A stretch of DNA of 64,000 nt, taken from assembly GCF_000422645.1 (NCBI RefSeq), contig NZ_AUGL01000002.1:186001-250000 (forward strand), given 5' to 3'. Positions 35,555 through 42,867 of this stretch are shown in pieces. The position numbers and the translations under genes were made by a program. How positions within the stretch are numbered: the stretch's first letter is position 1; the number at the start of each line of letters is the position of its first letter. This DNA comes from Ferrimonas futtsuensis DSM 18154 (lineage in GTDB: Bacteria > Pseudomonadota > Gammaproteobacteria > Enterobacterales > Shewanellaceae). Under the pieces are notes generated by a model. It was not told the DNA's origin. It was given only the letters and a program-made list of their open reading frames with translations, and made no database searches.

Positions 35555-36613
35555 TCAGCGTTGTCTGCGGGCCCGGCTGGCTTCTGCCAGGTCGCGAAGC
35601 AGCACTTCACTCTCTTCCCAACCCAGGCAGGCGTCGGTGATGCTCTTGCCGTAGATAAGGCTCTGGCCGGGGATCACCTTCTGGTTGCCCTCGTTGATGA
35701 AGCTCTCGGCCATGACACCGGCAATGGTGTGGCCATGGGGCTGCTGCATCTGCCCCATGATGTCTTTGGCCACCTCCAACTGACGGCGATGCTCCTTACG
35801 GCTGTTGCCGTGGGAGAAGTCCACCACCAGCCTGGGGCTGATGCCGGATTCGGTTAGCCGCTCTCCGGCGTCAATCACATGTTGAGCCTGGTAGTTGGGG
35901 CATTTGCCGCCGCGCAGGATGATGTGGCCGAAGGGGTTGCCGTGGGTGCGGTATACCGCCATCTGCCCCTCTTTGTCGGGGGAGTAGAAGATGTGCGGTA
36001 CCCGGGAGGCGCGCACCGCATCGATGGCGATCTGCAGGTTGCCGTCGGTGCCATTCTTGAAGCCCACCGGACAGGAGAGGGCGGAGGCCATCTCGCGGTG
36101 GATCTGACTCTCTGTGGTGCGGGCACCAATGGCGCCCCAGGTGATCAGATCGGCGATGTACTGGCCATTGACCATGTCCAGGAACTCGGTGGCGATGGGC
36201 AGGCGCAGTTCGGAGATGTCGGTCAGCAGCTTGCGTGCCTTGCGCAGCCCCTTGTTGGCGCTGAAGCTGCCATCCAGATCCGGATCTGAGATCAGGCCCT
36301 TCCAGCCCACGATGGTACGGGGCTTTTCGAAGTAGACCCGCATTACGATCATCAGGTCTTCGGCCAGTTCCTTTTGAAGCTTGGCCAGGCGCTCGGCATA
36401 CTCCAGAGCGGCGTCCGCATCGTGGATGGAGCAGGGGCCGATGATCACCAGCAGTCTGGGATCTTCGCCACTTAAAATCGCCTCTACCTGGCGCCGGGCG
36501 CTCAGCAGCGCCTCTGCAGCTCCATCGGAGAGAGGGTATTCGCGGGCCAGCTCTGCCGGGGAGATCACCTTGCACAGCAGGGTGGTCCGCAGTTCATCGG
36601 TTTTAAAAGTCAT
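35555..36613 (-). CDS. aroH: 3-deoxy-7-phosphoheptulonate (DAHP) synthase, AroH-like
   Basis: Catalyses phosphoenolpyruvate + erythrose 4-phosphate to DAHP, the first step of the shikimate pathway. 352 residues, class I-alpha type. Landmarks are LLVIIGPCSIHD (metal-binding Cys), MRVYFEKPRTIVGWKGLI, GARTTESQIHREMASALSCPVG, GNPFGHIILRGG, DFSHGNSRKEH and GVMAESF. The N-terminus (TDELRTTLL..VISPAELAREYP) and overall match are closest to the tryptophan-sensitive isozyme AroH of E. coli, but feedback specificity cannot be proven. A hairpin (GCGGG/CCCGC near 36631-36646) sits in the leader; no tryptophan-rich leader peptide was found. Confidence 0.93.
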   Translation of the reverse strand: MTFKTDELRTTLLCKVISPAELAREYPLSDGAAEALLSARRQVEAILSGEDPRLLVIIGPCSIHDADAALEYAERLAKLQKELAEDLMIVMRVYFEKPRTIVGWKGLISDPDLDGSFSANKGLRKARKLLTDISELRLPIATEFLDMVNGQYIADLITWGAIGARTTESQIHREMASALSCPVGFKNGTDGNLQIAIDAVRASRVPHIFYSPDKEGQMAVYRTHGNPFGHIILRGGKCPNYQAQHVIDAGERLTESGISPRLVVDFSHGNSRKEHRRQLEVAKDIMGQMQQPHGHTIAGVMAESFINEGNQKVIPGQSLIYGKSITDACLGWEESEVLLRDLAEASRARRQR

Positions 36614-36894
36614 GTGTGCCTACAACAGAGCGGGGCGGAGCCCGCCGTTTGCAACAAATTAGTCGGATTATACCCAATCTTTGCCTTTAGGTAAGGGAAC
36701 AATCCAAATCGCGCCAGTGGCTTGGGGACAACTGCGTCAAAAATCATCAGATATGAAAAAGGGGAGGGTATGTCCAGAGTGTCTGTTTTTTCCGTGTTTC
36801 TGTAAGCCAGCTTTGTGTTTGAGCTTTAACCTGCTTTGTGGCTCGGGGCTAGGATGAGTGTTCAGATCGCAAAGCAACAGAGGCTCGGGCAGGA
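36614..36894. other. Gap between the DAHP synthase gene and the LysR gene
   Basis: 281 bases. The part next to the DAHP synthase gene contains its promoter and a GC hairpin; a search for a TrpR operator or a leader peptide found none. The part near 36880 is downstream of the LysR gene and shows no clear terminator. Confidence 0.45.
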
Positions 36895-37794
36895 CTAAAG
36901 CATCCTAGTGGCTTCTGTCTTAAGGAGCTCGATGAAGGCACTCACTTTTGGCGGGGTGGGTCCTCCCTTGTGATAGATGGCGTTCAGCTCACGGATGTCG
37001 TACACGGTGTCCTCTTTGAGCACTTCCACCAGTTTGCCGGTACTGCGATCGGCCTTGGTCATAAAGTCGGTCAGGCAGGCGATACCGGCGCCCTCCAGAG
37101 TCAGTTTCCTGAGCACCTCCCCACTGGATGCGATGATGCTTGGGATGATCTTCAGCTTGTTGCCATCTTTATCCAATACCGGCCAGGTATTGAGGATGGT
37201 AGGACCATCAAGCCCCAGGAGTACGTGATTGTTCAGATCCTCGATGCTCTTGGGGAAGCCGTGCTCCTTAAGGTATTTGGGACTTGCCTGCAAACGGCGT
37301 TTGCTGATGCCAATAGGCATCACGTTGTGCTTGGAATCGTTCACTGCACCCACCCGGATGGCCAGGTCTGATCTCTTTTCGATGATGTCGACGATCTCTT
37401 CATCGTTTTGCAGATGGATCTTTACTCTGGGGTAGAGTTTGGAGTAGCACTTCACTATGGGGCTCACCAGGTGGACCAGAACCGGAGAGGCACCATTGAT
37501 TCTCAGGGTACCGCTCGGCTCGTTCCCTGCGAAGCGAAATTCGTCTTGAATGTTGTCGATGGCGGAGTTGATGGTTTTGGCGTGCTCGATGAGTTGCACC
37601 CCTTCCTGGGTGAACTCCAGCTTCCGGGTGTTTCTCAGAATGAGGCTGGTATCCAGCTTCGATTCCAACCGGGTCAGGCTTCGGCTAATGGTTGACGGCA
37701 TCACCCCGAGTTCCTCGGAAGCCCGGCTGATGGAGCCGCTCTCATAAACGGCTACCAAGCATTTCAGCTCATCCAGTGTGATGCTTTCGCGCAT
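36895..37794 (-). CDS. LysR-family regulator adjoining the c3/OYE/porin genes
   Basis: 299-residue LTTR. The helix-turn-helix is at about 7-65 (LDELKCLVAVYESGSISRASEELGVMPSTISRSLTRLESKLDTSLILRN), followed by the effector domain. Start at ATG 37794, preceded by AAGGAGAC; longer readings into the preceding porin terminator lack a ribosome site. It is on the same strand as, and 83 bases downstream of, the porin gene, separated by a terminator, so it is transcribed separately. As the nearest regulator it is the natural candidate to sense the substrate of the neighbouring reductase; this is inference. Confidence 0.9.
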   Translation of the reverse strand: MRESITLDELKCLVAVYESGSISRASEELGVMPSTISRSLTRLESKLDTSLILRNTRKLEFTQEGVQLIEHAKTINSAIDNIQDEFRFAGNEPSGTLRINGASPVLVHLVSPIVKCYSKLYPRVKIHLQNDEEIVDIIEKRSDLAIRVGAVNDSKHNVMPIGISKRRLQASPKYLKEHGFPKSIEDLNNHVLLGLDGPTILNTWPVLDKDGNKLKIIPSIIASSGEVLRKLTLEGAGIACLTDFMTKADRSTGKLVEVLKEDTVYDIRELNAIYHKGGPTPPKVSAFIELLKTEATRML

Positions 37795-37840
37795 TATCGT
37801 CTCCTTGGATCGGTGCTGGTTGACATTTATATCAGTATCG

Positions 37841-37873
37841 AAAAAAACAGGCCAACCTCGGGGCTGGCCTGTT
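37841..37873 (-). terminator. Intrinsic terminator of the c3-OYE-porin operon
   Basis: Stem AACAGGCCA (37846-37854) / TGGCCTGTT (37865-37873) with a 10-base loop, followed on the minus strand by a seven-base T run (A run at 37841-37847). It begins 5 bases past the porin stop codon and closes the leftward three-gene unit. Confidence 0.85.
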
Positions 37874-37877
37874 CGCA

Positions 37878-38978
37878 TTAGAAGTAGTATCCCAGATTGA
37901 TGTTGATTCGCTTGTCCCACTTGTCAAACTGGTCTTCCAGGCCAACGTGGTTGCTGCGCGAGGACCACAACATGTTTTTGCCTACGATAAAGTCAAACCA
38001 GGCAAACACCGGTCCTTTGCCAACGCTGATGCCGGTAACATTCTGATAGCTCTTGTCGAAGTCGTCAGACTCTGGGCACAGCACGTTGAAATCATTGTAG
38101 ACGGTTAACGCTCCCCATCCCATGTCGACCTTACGGGCCAGGTTAAAGGTGAAGGCACTGGCTTCGGAAGTGATCTCATAGGTGGCGCCGACCACACTCA
38201 GGGCGACCTTGTTCTGATAGTCGGAGGCGACATCGAAATCGTACTTCAGGTACTGGGCCTGAACCTTCCAGTTGTCGACGGAGCCCTCGTAGTGAACGGC
38301 ATAGGCATAGCGATCTTCCTTGCTGCCGTTGGCGGCGTCATACATCTGTCCATATTCAAGAGAGGCGCCAATGGTGAAGTCAATGCCGAATAGCTCGGTG
38401 AAAATGGAGTGACGTAGGTTGAACTGGTTGGTCTCTTCGTAGTTGTATTCGGTACCGTTCACCACCCCTTGAAAGATATCTGCCGCGAAGCGTTTGGTGC
38501 TGGTGGCGCCATTTTCGGCCCCTTTGAAAAAGGCCACGTCGGTCTGATAACCGTCGCCACGATACTCCAGGGAGACGCCGGTATCGTAATCGTCTTCGAA
38601 ACCGACATAGTATTGCAAACTCAGCCAGAAGCTGTTGGAAATATAACCGATATTGCCAAAGGGTACTTTAGCCACGCCCGCCTTTAAAGTGGTGTTGTCA
38701 TCCAGTTTGTAGTAGGCATAGCCATGTTTTATTGCATCAAAGTCATCACGAAAGCGATATTCCATTGACAAGCCAATGTCGTCGCGTTCGCCATTGAAGG
38801 AGAGGGCTGCGACTTCGAATTTGAAGTCACCCAGTTTGTCTTCTGAGGCTTCATTGTAATCGATGTAGGAGTAATTAACTCGGGTCATGCCACCGAATTC
38901 ATATTCGTTGGCTGCAAAAGCGTTAGTGTTCAACAATGTTGAGGCAATAATGATTGCCAGGGTGTTATATTTTTTCAT
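37878..38978 (-). CDS. Outer-membrane porin-like beta-barrel protein
   Basis: 366 residues with a signal peptide (about 1-22, ending AFA-A) and a mature chain made of alternating short amphipathic strands rich in Tyr, Gly and Asp (YEFGGMTRVNYSYIDY, MEYRFRDDFD, GVAKVPFGNIGY), ending in the C-terminal aromatic signature INLGYYF expected of beta-barrel proteins. GVAKVPFG resembles the phosphate-selective/OprP-type porin family. It is probably the entry route for the substrate of the periplasmic reductase encoded just upstream (72-base gap with a hairpin). A/T-richer than most of the window. Confidence 0.82.
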   Translation of the reverse strand: MKKYNTLAIIIASTLLNTNAFAANEYEFGGMTRVNYSYIDYNEASEDKLGDFKFEVAALSFNGERDDIGLSMEYRFRDDFDAIKHGYAYYKLDDNTTLKAGVAKVPFGNIGYISNSFWLSLQYYVGFEDDYDTGVSLEYRGDGYQTDVAFFKGAENGATSTKRFAADIFQGVVNGTEYNYEETNQFNLRHSIFTELFGIDFTIGASLEYGQMYDAANGSKEDRYAYAVHYEGSVDNWKVQAQYLKYDFDVASDYQNKVALSVVGATYEITSEASAFTFNLARKVDMGWGALTVYNDFNVLCPESDDFDKSYQNVTGISVGKGPVFAWFDFIVGKNMLWSSRSNHVGLEDQFDKWDKRININLGYYF

Positions 38979-39001
38979 TATATTATCCAGTCGTCGTGGA
39001 G

Positions 39002-39026
39002 TGCCGCACTTAAGGAAAGTGCGGCA
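39002..39026 (-). other. Hairpin between the OYE-like gene and the porin gene
   Basis: Perfect 10-bp arms TGCCGCACTT (39002-39011) / AAGTGCGGCA (39017-39026), loop AAGGA, with no T run. Its place inside the operon suggests an RNA processing or stability element that would allow unequal expression of the reductase and the porin. Confidence 0.6.
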
Positions 39027-39050
39027 AGTATTTATTTTGCTGGTGTGAAA

Positions 39051-40280
39051 TTAATGCCCTGGAGTGATATAAGCTCGAGAAGCATTGAGGATGCACTGGG
39101 ATTTCTGGGTGCCGTAGTTAGCGATGCACCAGTTGCAAGCCAGGCAGCGGGGTCTGTGGGAGGGATCCTGTTTCCACTTGTTTGCCAGATCTGGCTCAGA
39201 AAGCAGGGTGCGCCCGAAACCAAACGCTTGGATATTCTTGGTGTTGGCGAGAATCTCTTCCATCAACTTGGGCGTGCGGTTGCCTCCGGTGACGATCAGC
39301 GGCACATCAACATTGTCGCTGATGAATTTGGCGTCATCGGCAAAGTAAGACTGATCTTTCTCGTTCTGAATATCCGGGTGGAACTCACCCATGCCGCGCA
39401 CCTTATTCCCGCCGCTGATGTCCAGTGCGGTGATGCCTCGCTCGGCCAGCCCTTTGGCCACAAACAGGTTTTCCTCCTGGGTGTTGCCACCGGCGAGGCT
39501 GCCCAGGTAGTCCCGTCCATGTACCTTGGCAATGATGGGGAACTCAGGCCCCACAGCCGCACGCACCGCCTCGACGATTTCAAAGGCGAAGCGGGCTCGG
39601 TTCTCGATGGGGCCGCCGTACTCATCTTTGCGGTCGTTGTAGTAGGGGAACAGGAACTGGCTCACCAGGTAATTGTGGGCAAAGTGCAGTTCGATGGCGT
39701 CAAAGCCCGATTTCTGCGCTCTGACCGCAGCGTTGGCAAAGGCGTCAACCGCGAAGTTGATGTCCTCCTTGGTCATCACCTGGTTAGGGATGGTGCCGTA
39801 GATGGGGTGGGGGACCTTAGAGGCACCGTACACCTTGCGGCGGTCGGTCCGGTAGTTACTTTGAGGGCCGACCATCGCCAATTGAACGGCGATCTTGGAG
39901 CCATGATCATGGGCGTTTTGGACGACCTTCTTATACATCTCGATTTGGGAGTCGTCATACAACCCGGTACCGCCGTTACCGTACTGGTCTTCGGGCATGA
40001 TGTAGGTCAGGCCGGTGATAATCAGGCTTACGCCGCCTTCGGCCAATTCCCGGTGAACCCGCATCAGATCCTCTGTCGGGTCGCCATCTACTGTTGCCCG
40101 GTATTGAGAGGCGGCTGAACGAATGATTCGGTTTTTCAGCGTCAATGTGCCAAGCTTGGTCTCTTCAAACAGGCTTCGGTGGGTATTGACGCTGGCATTG
40201 GCGTTCAAAGAAAGAGTGGCCGGGCCACTCGCCGCTGCCACACCCATGAATTTCATCATCGTGCGTCGACTAATAGACAT
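39051..40280 (-). CDS. Tat-exported old-yellow-enzyme homologue with C-terminal Cys cluster
   Basis: 409 residues. A twin-arginine signal (MSISRRTMMKF, then a hydrophobic and Ala-rich run to about residue 30, ANA-S) precedes an FMN-binding OYE barrel: TLKNRIIRSAA, QLAMVGPQS, IELHFAHNYLVSQFL with the substrate-binding pair His199/His202, NDRKDEYGGPIENRARF, and the phosphate loop FGFGRTLL. The C-terminus has CLACNWCIANYGTQKSQC (Cys379, 382, 385, 396), similar to the 4Fe-4S site of dienoyl-CoA reductases but with CX2CX2CX10C spacing. No flavodoxin or NAD(P)H domain follows. Export and the cytochrome gene 18 bases upstream suggest cytochrome-fed reduction of an activated C=C bond; the substrate is unknown. 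Confidence 0.9.
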   Translation of the reverse strand: MSISRRTMMKFMGVAAASGPATLSLNANASVNTHRSLFEETKLGTLTLKNRIIRSAASQYRATVDGDPTEDLMRVHRELAEGGVSLIITGLTYIMPEDQYGNGGTGLYDDSQIEMYKKVVQNAHDHGSKIAVQLAMVGPQSNYRTDRRKVYGASKVPHPIYGTIPNQVMTKEDINFAVDAFANAAVRAQKSGFDAIELHFAHNYLVSQFLFPYYNDRKDEYGGPIENRARFAFEIVEAVRAAVGPEFPIIAKVHGRDYLGSLAGGNTQEENLFVAKGLAERGITALDISGGNKVRGMGEFHPDIQNEKDQSYFADDAKFISDNVDVPLIVTGGNRTPKLMEEILANTKNIQAFGFGRTLLSEPDLANKWKQDPSHRPRCLACNWCIANYGTQKSQCILNASRAYITPGH

Positions 40281-40298
40281 ACTTACCTCGACTAGGAA

Positions 40299-40715
40299 TT
40301 ATTTGTGACAGCTGGAGTTAGCGCAGCCGACCAGATCTTTATCTGACTTATTAAATTTTTTCTGGGCATCGCTGTGACAGGAAAGGCAGCGAATAGCAGC
40401 ATCATCCTTGACGGCTTTTTTGCCATGAATAATGGCGTAATAGGAGCCAGAGTCTTTTTTATCTGCTTTTTTTGTAGAGTGGCAACTGGAGCATTTGTAG
40501 GGGGTAAAGCTTTCTACGTCACTTTTCACCTTATGATGGCATGATGCGCACTCGACGTTTTTATGATTTTGGTGATCGAAAGCGACGTGTCGGGACAGTT
40601 GATGCATGGGAAGAATAACTTCCGGACTTTCTTTAACTATAAATTCTCCCATGGCACTGACCCCGACGGAAGCCAAAGAAAGAACCAATCCAATTATTGA
40701 TACTTTAATTTTCAT
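40299..40715 (-). CDS. Class III (c3-type) tetraheme cytochrome c
   Basis: 138-residue periplasmic cytochrome. Signal peptide about 1-21 (VSA-M). Four haem-binding motifs: CASCH, CSSCH, CLSCH and a terminal CANSSCH, which has four residues between the cysteines as in cytochrome c3. The segment FDHQNHKNVECASCHH is the hallmark F-x-H-x-x-H-x5-C-x-x-C-H-H block that supplies distal His ligands in class III cytochromes. It is the first gene of the unit; the OYE-like gene follows after 18 bases, so it is the likely electron donor. Visibly A/T-rich (many AAA, ATT, TTT codons) compared with the surrounding genes. Confidence 0.92.
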   Translation of the reverse strand: MKIKVSIIGLVLSLASVGVSAMGEFIVKESPEVILPMHQLSRHVAFDHQNHKNVECASCHHKVKSDVESFTPYKCSSCHSTKKADKKDSGSYYAIIHGKKAVKDDAAIRCLSCHSDAQKKFNKSDKDLVGCANSSCHK

Positions 40716-41155
40716 GTTAGTTCCAGGTTTGTTGGTGTGCTAAATATTTGACCATCGACAAATCTGACCATCAACGCAGGCGGTGCAAAGCAGTTTTGCA
40801 CACAGGGTGTTTTGATAAAGATGTATAGTCTTAGCGAGAATTGTGAACTGAGGCACTGATTGTCTTGGTCTCTTGGTGTCTGTTGCCAATATGAATTGCT
40901 GTCGGGTAGTTTGTTTTTTATCTTTTGCTGGATTGTGTGATCTGTGGTGTCAGTTTTAGGTGGCAGGCAGTGAGAAGGGGAGGTCTGAAATGATGAATAT
41001 TGAGGAGGGATATCTCTGTTTTTTTTTGAGAGAGGTTCGATAAATGTCGACTTTATCATTGCTTAATCTTGTTTTTATTCGCCTCTTTTATTGTTGGAAT
41101 AATATGCAGTTAATGCATGGCAAAAAAAGAGGAGGGTAGGCCCTCCTCATTTTCG
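40716..41155. promoter_or_regulatory. A/T-rich promoter region upstream of the c3 operon
   Basis: 440 bases without a credible gene (an ORF-like stretch here has non-protein composition). It contains the c3 operon promoter and, at its right end, the 3' flank of the SPFH gene with a CCCTCCTC/GAGGAGGG-type inverted repeat at about 41132-41148 preceded by an A run, a probable leftward terminator for the SPFH gene. The A/T content is high from the porin through here, suggesting that coding and control regions share the same origin. No clear operator seen. Confidence 0.5.
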
Positions 41156-42076
41156 TTATCGCATGGCGGACTTCTGGTCCAGATTCCACAGCACATTCTG
41201 CTCGCTGCCCATCATGGTGCTGGGTAATTTGCCGTCCCAGTTCTGGGCTCGGACATACTCCACCAGCAGCGGACTCTGGGCGATGGCGCCGGCCTTTTCG
41301 CGCATCGCTTCCGCTTCCGCCAGGCCCTTCACCTTGATCGCTTCCGCTTCTGCCTGGGCTTCGGTCAGAATGGCGTAGGCGTTACCATCGGCCCGGGCCT
41401 TTTCGGCATCACGTTTGGCTTCGGCGGTGTTCACCTCCCTCTGGGCCTCCAGTTTCTGGCGCTCTAGGCGGTGTTTCTCGGCGGCCGCCAGGTTTTTCTC
41501 CGTCTGTTTGGTTTCAATGCTCTGCAGATACTTCTGCGGCAGCACCAGGTTCTCTATCTGCACGCTGTCCAGCTTCACCGGGAACTCTCCCATGGTGGTG
41601 ACTACGTTCTCCTCGATCTTGGCGATGACCTTGCCGCGATTCTGCACAATCTCTTCCGCCTTGTAGCGGGCGATGGCGTCCTTGGCCGCCGATCTTAGCC
41701 GAGGGTCCAGAATGCGATTTTCAAACTGATCCAGGCCACCGTAGTTGCGATACAGGTCGAAGGCTTCGCTGCGGATCACCGTCCAGTTGATGGAGACATC
41801 CACATCCACCGGCATCTGTTCGTGGGTGGCAGCCTTCAGGGTTTCCACGTTCTTACGGGTTCGAATCTCCAGTTTTTGCACCGAGTCAGCCAGGGGGATC
41901 TTAATGTGCAGGCCGGGATTGACCTGTTGCTGAGCCTGACCAAAGCGCTTGACGATGCCAACATGGCCCTCATCCACAGTATAAAAGGTGGACATGGTGA
42001 CAACACCAAGCAAAAACAGACCGATGGCGATGGGAGCAGCCTTGGTGGCCAGTTGAGTCTTCGCTGAGCTGTTCAT
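41156..42076 (-). CDS. SPFH/prohibitin-family membrane protein
   Basis: 306 residues. One N-terminal membrane helix (about 14-32), then the SPFH/band-7 domain (VDEGHVGIVKRFGQAQQQVNPGLHIKIPLADSVQKLEIRTRK), followed by a long Ala/Glu/Lys coiled coil (about 190-270) that mediates ring assembly. Closest in layout to prohibitin and HflC. Such proteins form large membrane cages, often around FtsH protease. Single leftward gene, divergent from sodN across 295 bases. Confidence 0.88.
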   Translation of the reverse strand: MNSSAKTQLATKAAPIAIGLFLLGVVTMSTFYTVDEGHVGIVKRFGQAQQQVNPGLHIKIPLADSVQKLEIRTRKNVETLKAATHEQMPVDVDVSINWTVIRSEAFDLYRNYGGLDQFENRILDPRLRSAAKDAIARYKAEEIVQNRGKVIAKIEENVVTTMGEFPVKLDSVQIENLVLPQKYLQSIETKQTEKNLAAAEKHRLERQKLEAQREVNTAEAKRDAEKARADGNAYAILTEAQAEAEAIKVKGLAEAEAMREKAGAIAQSPLLVEYVRAQNWDGKLPSTMMGSEQNVLWNLDQKSAMR

Positions 42077-42371
42077 TATGATTATCTCCTTTTTGTATTA
42101 TGTAATATTTTTTTCGAATCCATGGCTCCAATATATCAAATTTTTATCGACATTAAAAACGAATAGAAGCGGTGAATTTTTCGGGATTTCCGAATTGGCG
42201 ATCGGTCTGGGCAATCGATGCCCCGTTGGCTGCAGTTTTTCGGCAGAGTGCTCATAGGCGAGCCATACTCCTTGGGGAAATTGAACCTGGGAATGGGAAA
42301 AGGCGCAGCCTTTGAATGGCTTGCTGTTGTGTCTCCTCCAGAACCGGGCTGTTTATCAAGGAGAGGGAATC
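42077..42371. other. Divergent region between SPFH gene and sodN
   Basis: 295 bases holding both promoters. The stretch nearest the SPFH gene (about 42090-42170) is A/T-rich. A GAGAGGGAATC ribosome site precedes the sodN ATG. No Nur- or Fur-type palindrome could be identified by eye. Confidence 0.4.
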
Positions 42372-42815
42372 ATGAAACGAGTATTAATGCTGCTTACCCT
42401 GTGTCTGGGAATGCTGTCGCCTCTGGCCTGGTCACACTGCCAGGTACCCTGCGGCATCTACGATGATCATGCCAGGGTTAAGCAGATGCTGGAGGACGCC
42501 GCAACCGTGGCCAAGGCCACCGCCATGATGGCGGAGCTGGCAGGCAAAGGAGACGCTCAGTCGCAGAATCAGATGGTTCGCTGGGTCATGAATAAGGAGC
42601 AGCATGCTCAGAAGGTGATCTCGACCATCAGCGACTACTTCTTGACTCAGAGGGTGAAGTCCAGCCACAAGGATTATCAGCAGCGACTGGTGACCCACCA
42701 TGGGGTGATTGTGGCGGCGATGAAGGCCAAGCAGAATGCCGATCCCAAGTTTGCCGATGCCCTCACCAAGGCGATTGAGGCGTTGGCGCCCTACTACCCG
42801 GAACATAAGCACTGA
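42372..42815 (+). CDS. sodN: Nickel superoxide dismutase with Sec signal peptide
   Basis: 147-residue precursor. Residues 1-21 are a typical Sec signal (MKRVLMLLTLCLGMLSPLAWS); cleavage after A-W-S would expose HCQVPCGIY, the nickel-hook sequence HCxxPCxxY whose free N-terminal His1, Cys2 and Cys6 coordinate nickel. The four-helix body follows (ARVKQMLEDAATVAKATAMM...QLVTHHGVIVAAMKAKQ). It converts superoxide to O2 and H2O2. In Streptomyces and cyanobacteria a dedicated protease (SodX) trims a cytoplasmic pro-peptide; here no sodX is adjacent and signal peptidase could do it, implying a periplasmic enzyme. Start is the ATG with a good ribosome site; a longer reading adds no recognisable sequence. 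Confidence 0.9.
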   Translation: MKRVLMLLTLCLGMLSPLAWSHCQVPCGIYDDHARVKQMLEDAATVAKATAMMAELAGKGDAQSQNQMVRWVMNKEQHAQKVISTISDYFLTQRVKSSHKDYQQRLVTHHGVIVAAMKAKQNADPKFADALTKAIEALAPYYPEHKH

Positions 42816-42834
42816 CGCCGGGACAGGATAAAAG

Positions 42835-42861
42835 AGAGGGCGCCGATTGGCGCCCTCTTTT
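42835..42861. terminator. Bidirectional terminator, sodN / ppsR
   Basis: Stem AGAGGGCGCC (42835-42844) / GGCGCCCTCT (42849-42858), loop GATT, with TTTT on the + side and a CTTTTATCC tail on the minus side. It serves the convergent sodN and ppsR genes. Confidence 0.85.
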
Positions 42862-42867
42862 GCTGGT

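Noticed and set aside
36614-36720. Tryptophan attenuator or TrpR operator upstream of the DAHP synthase gene
   Set aside because: No Trp-codon leader peptide and no match to the TrpR palindrome; only a short GC hairpin is present.
40712-41059. Leftward open frame of 115 codons upstream of the cytochrome c3 gene
   Set aside because: Composition is unlike a protein (Pro, Ser, Thr and Gln scattered, no domain), no ribosome site, and it lies in an A/T-rich promoter region.
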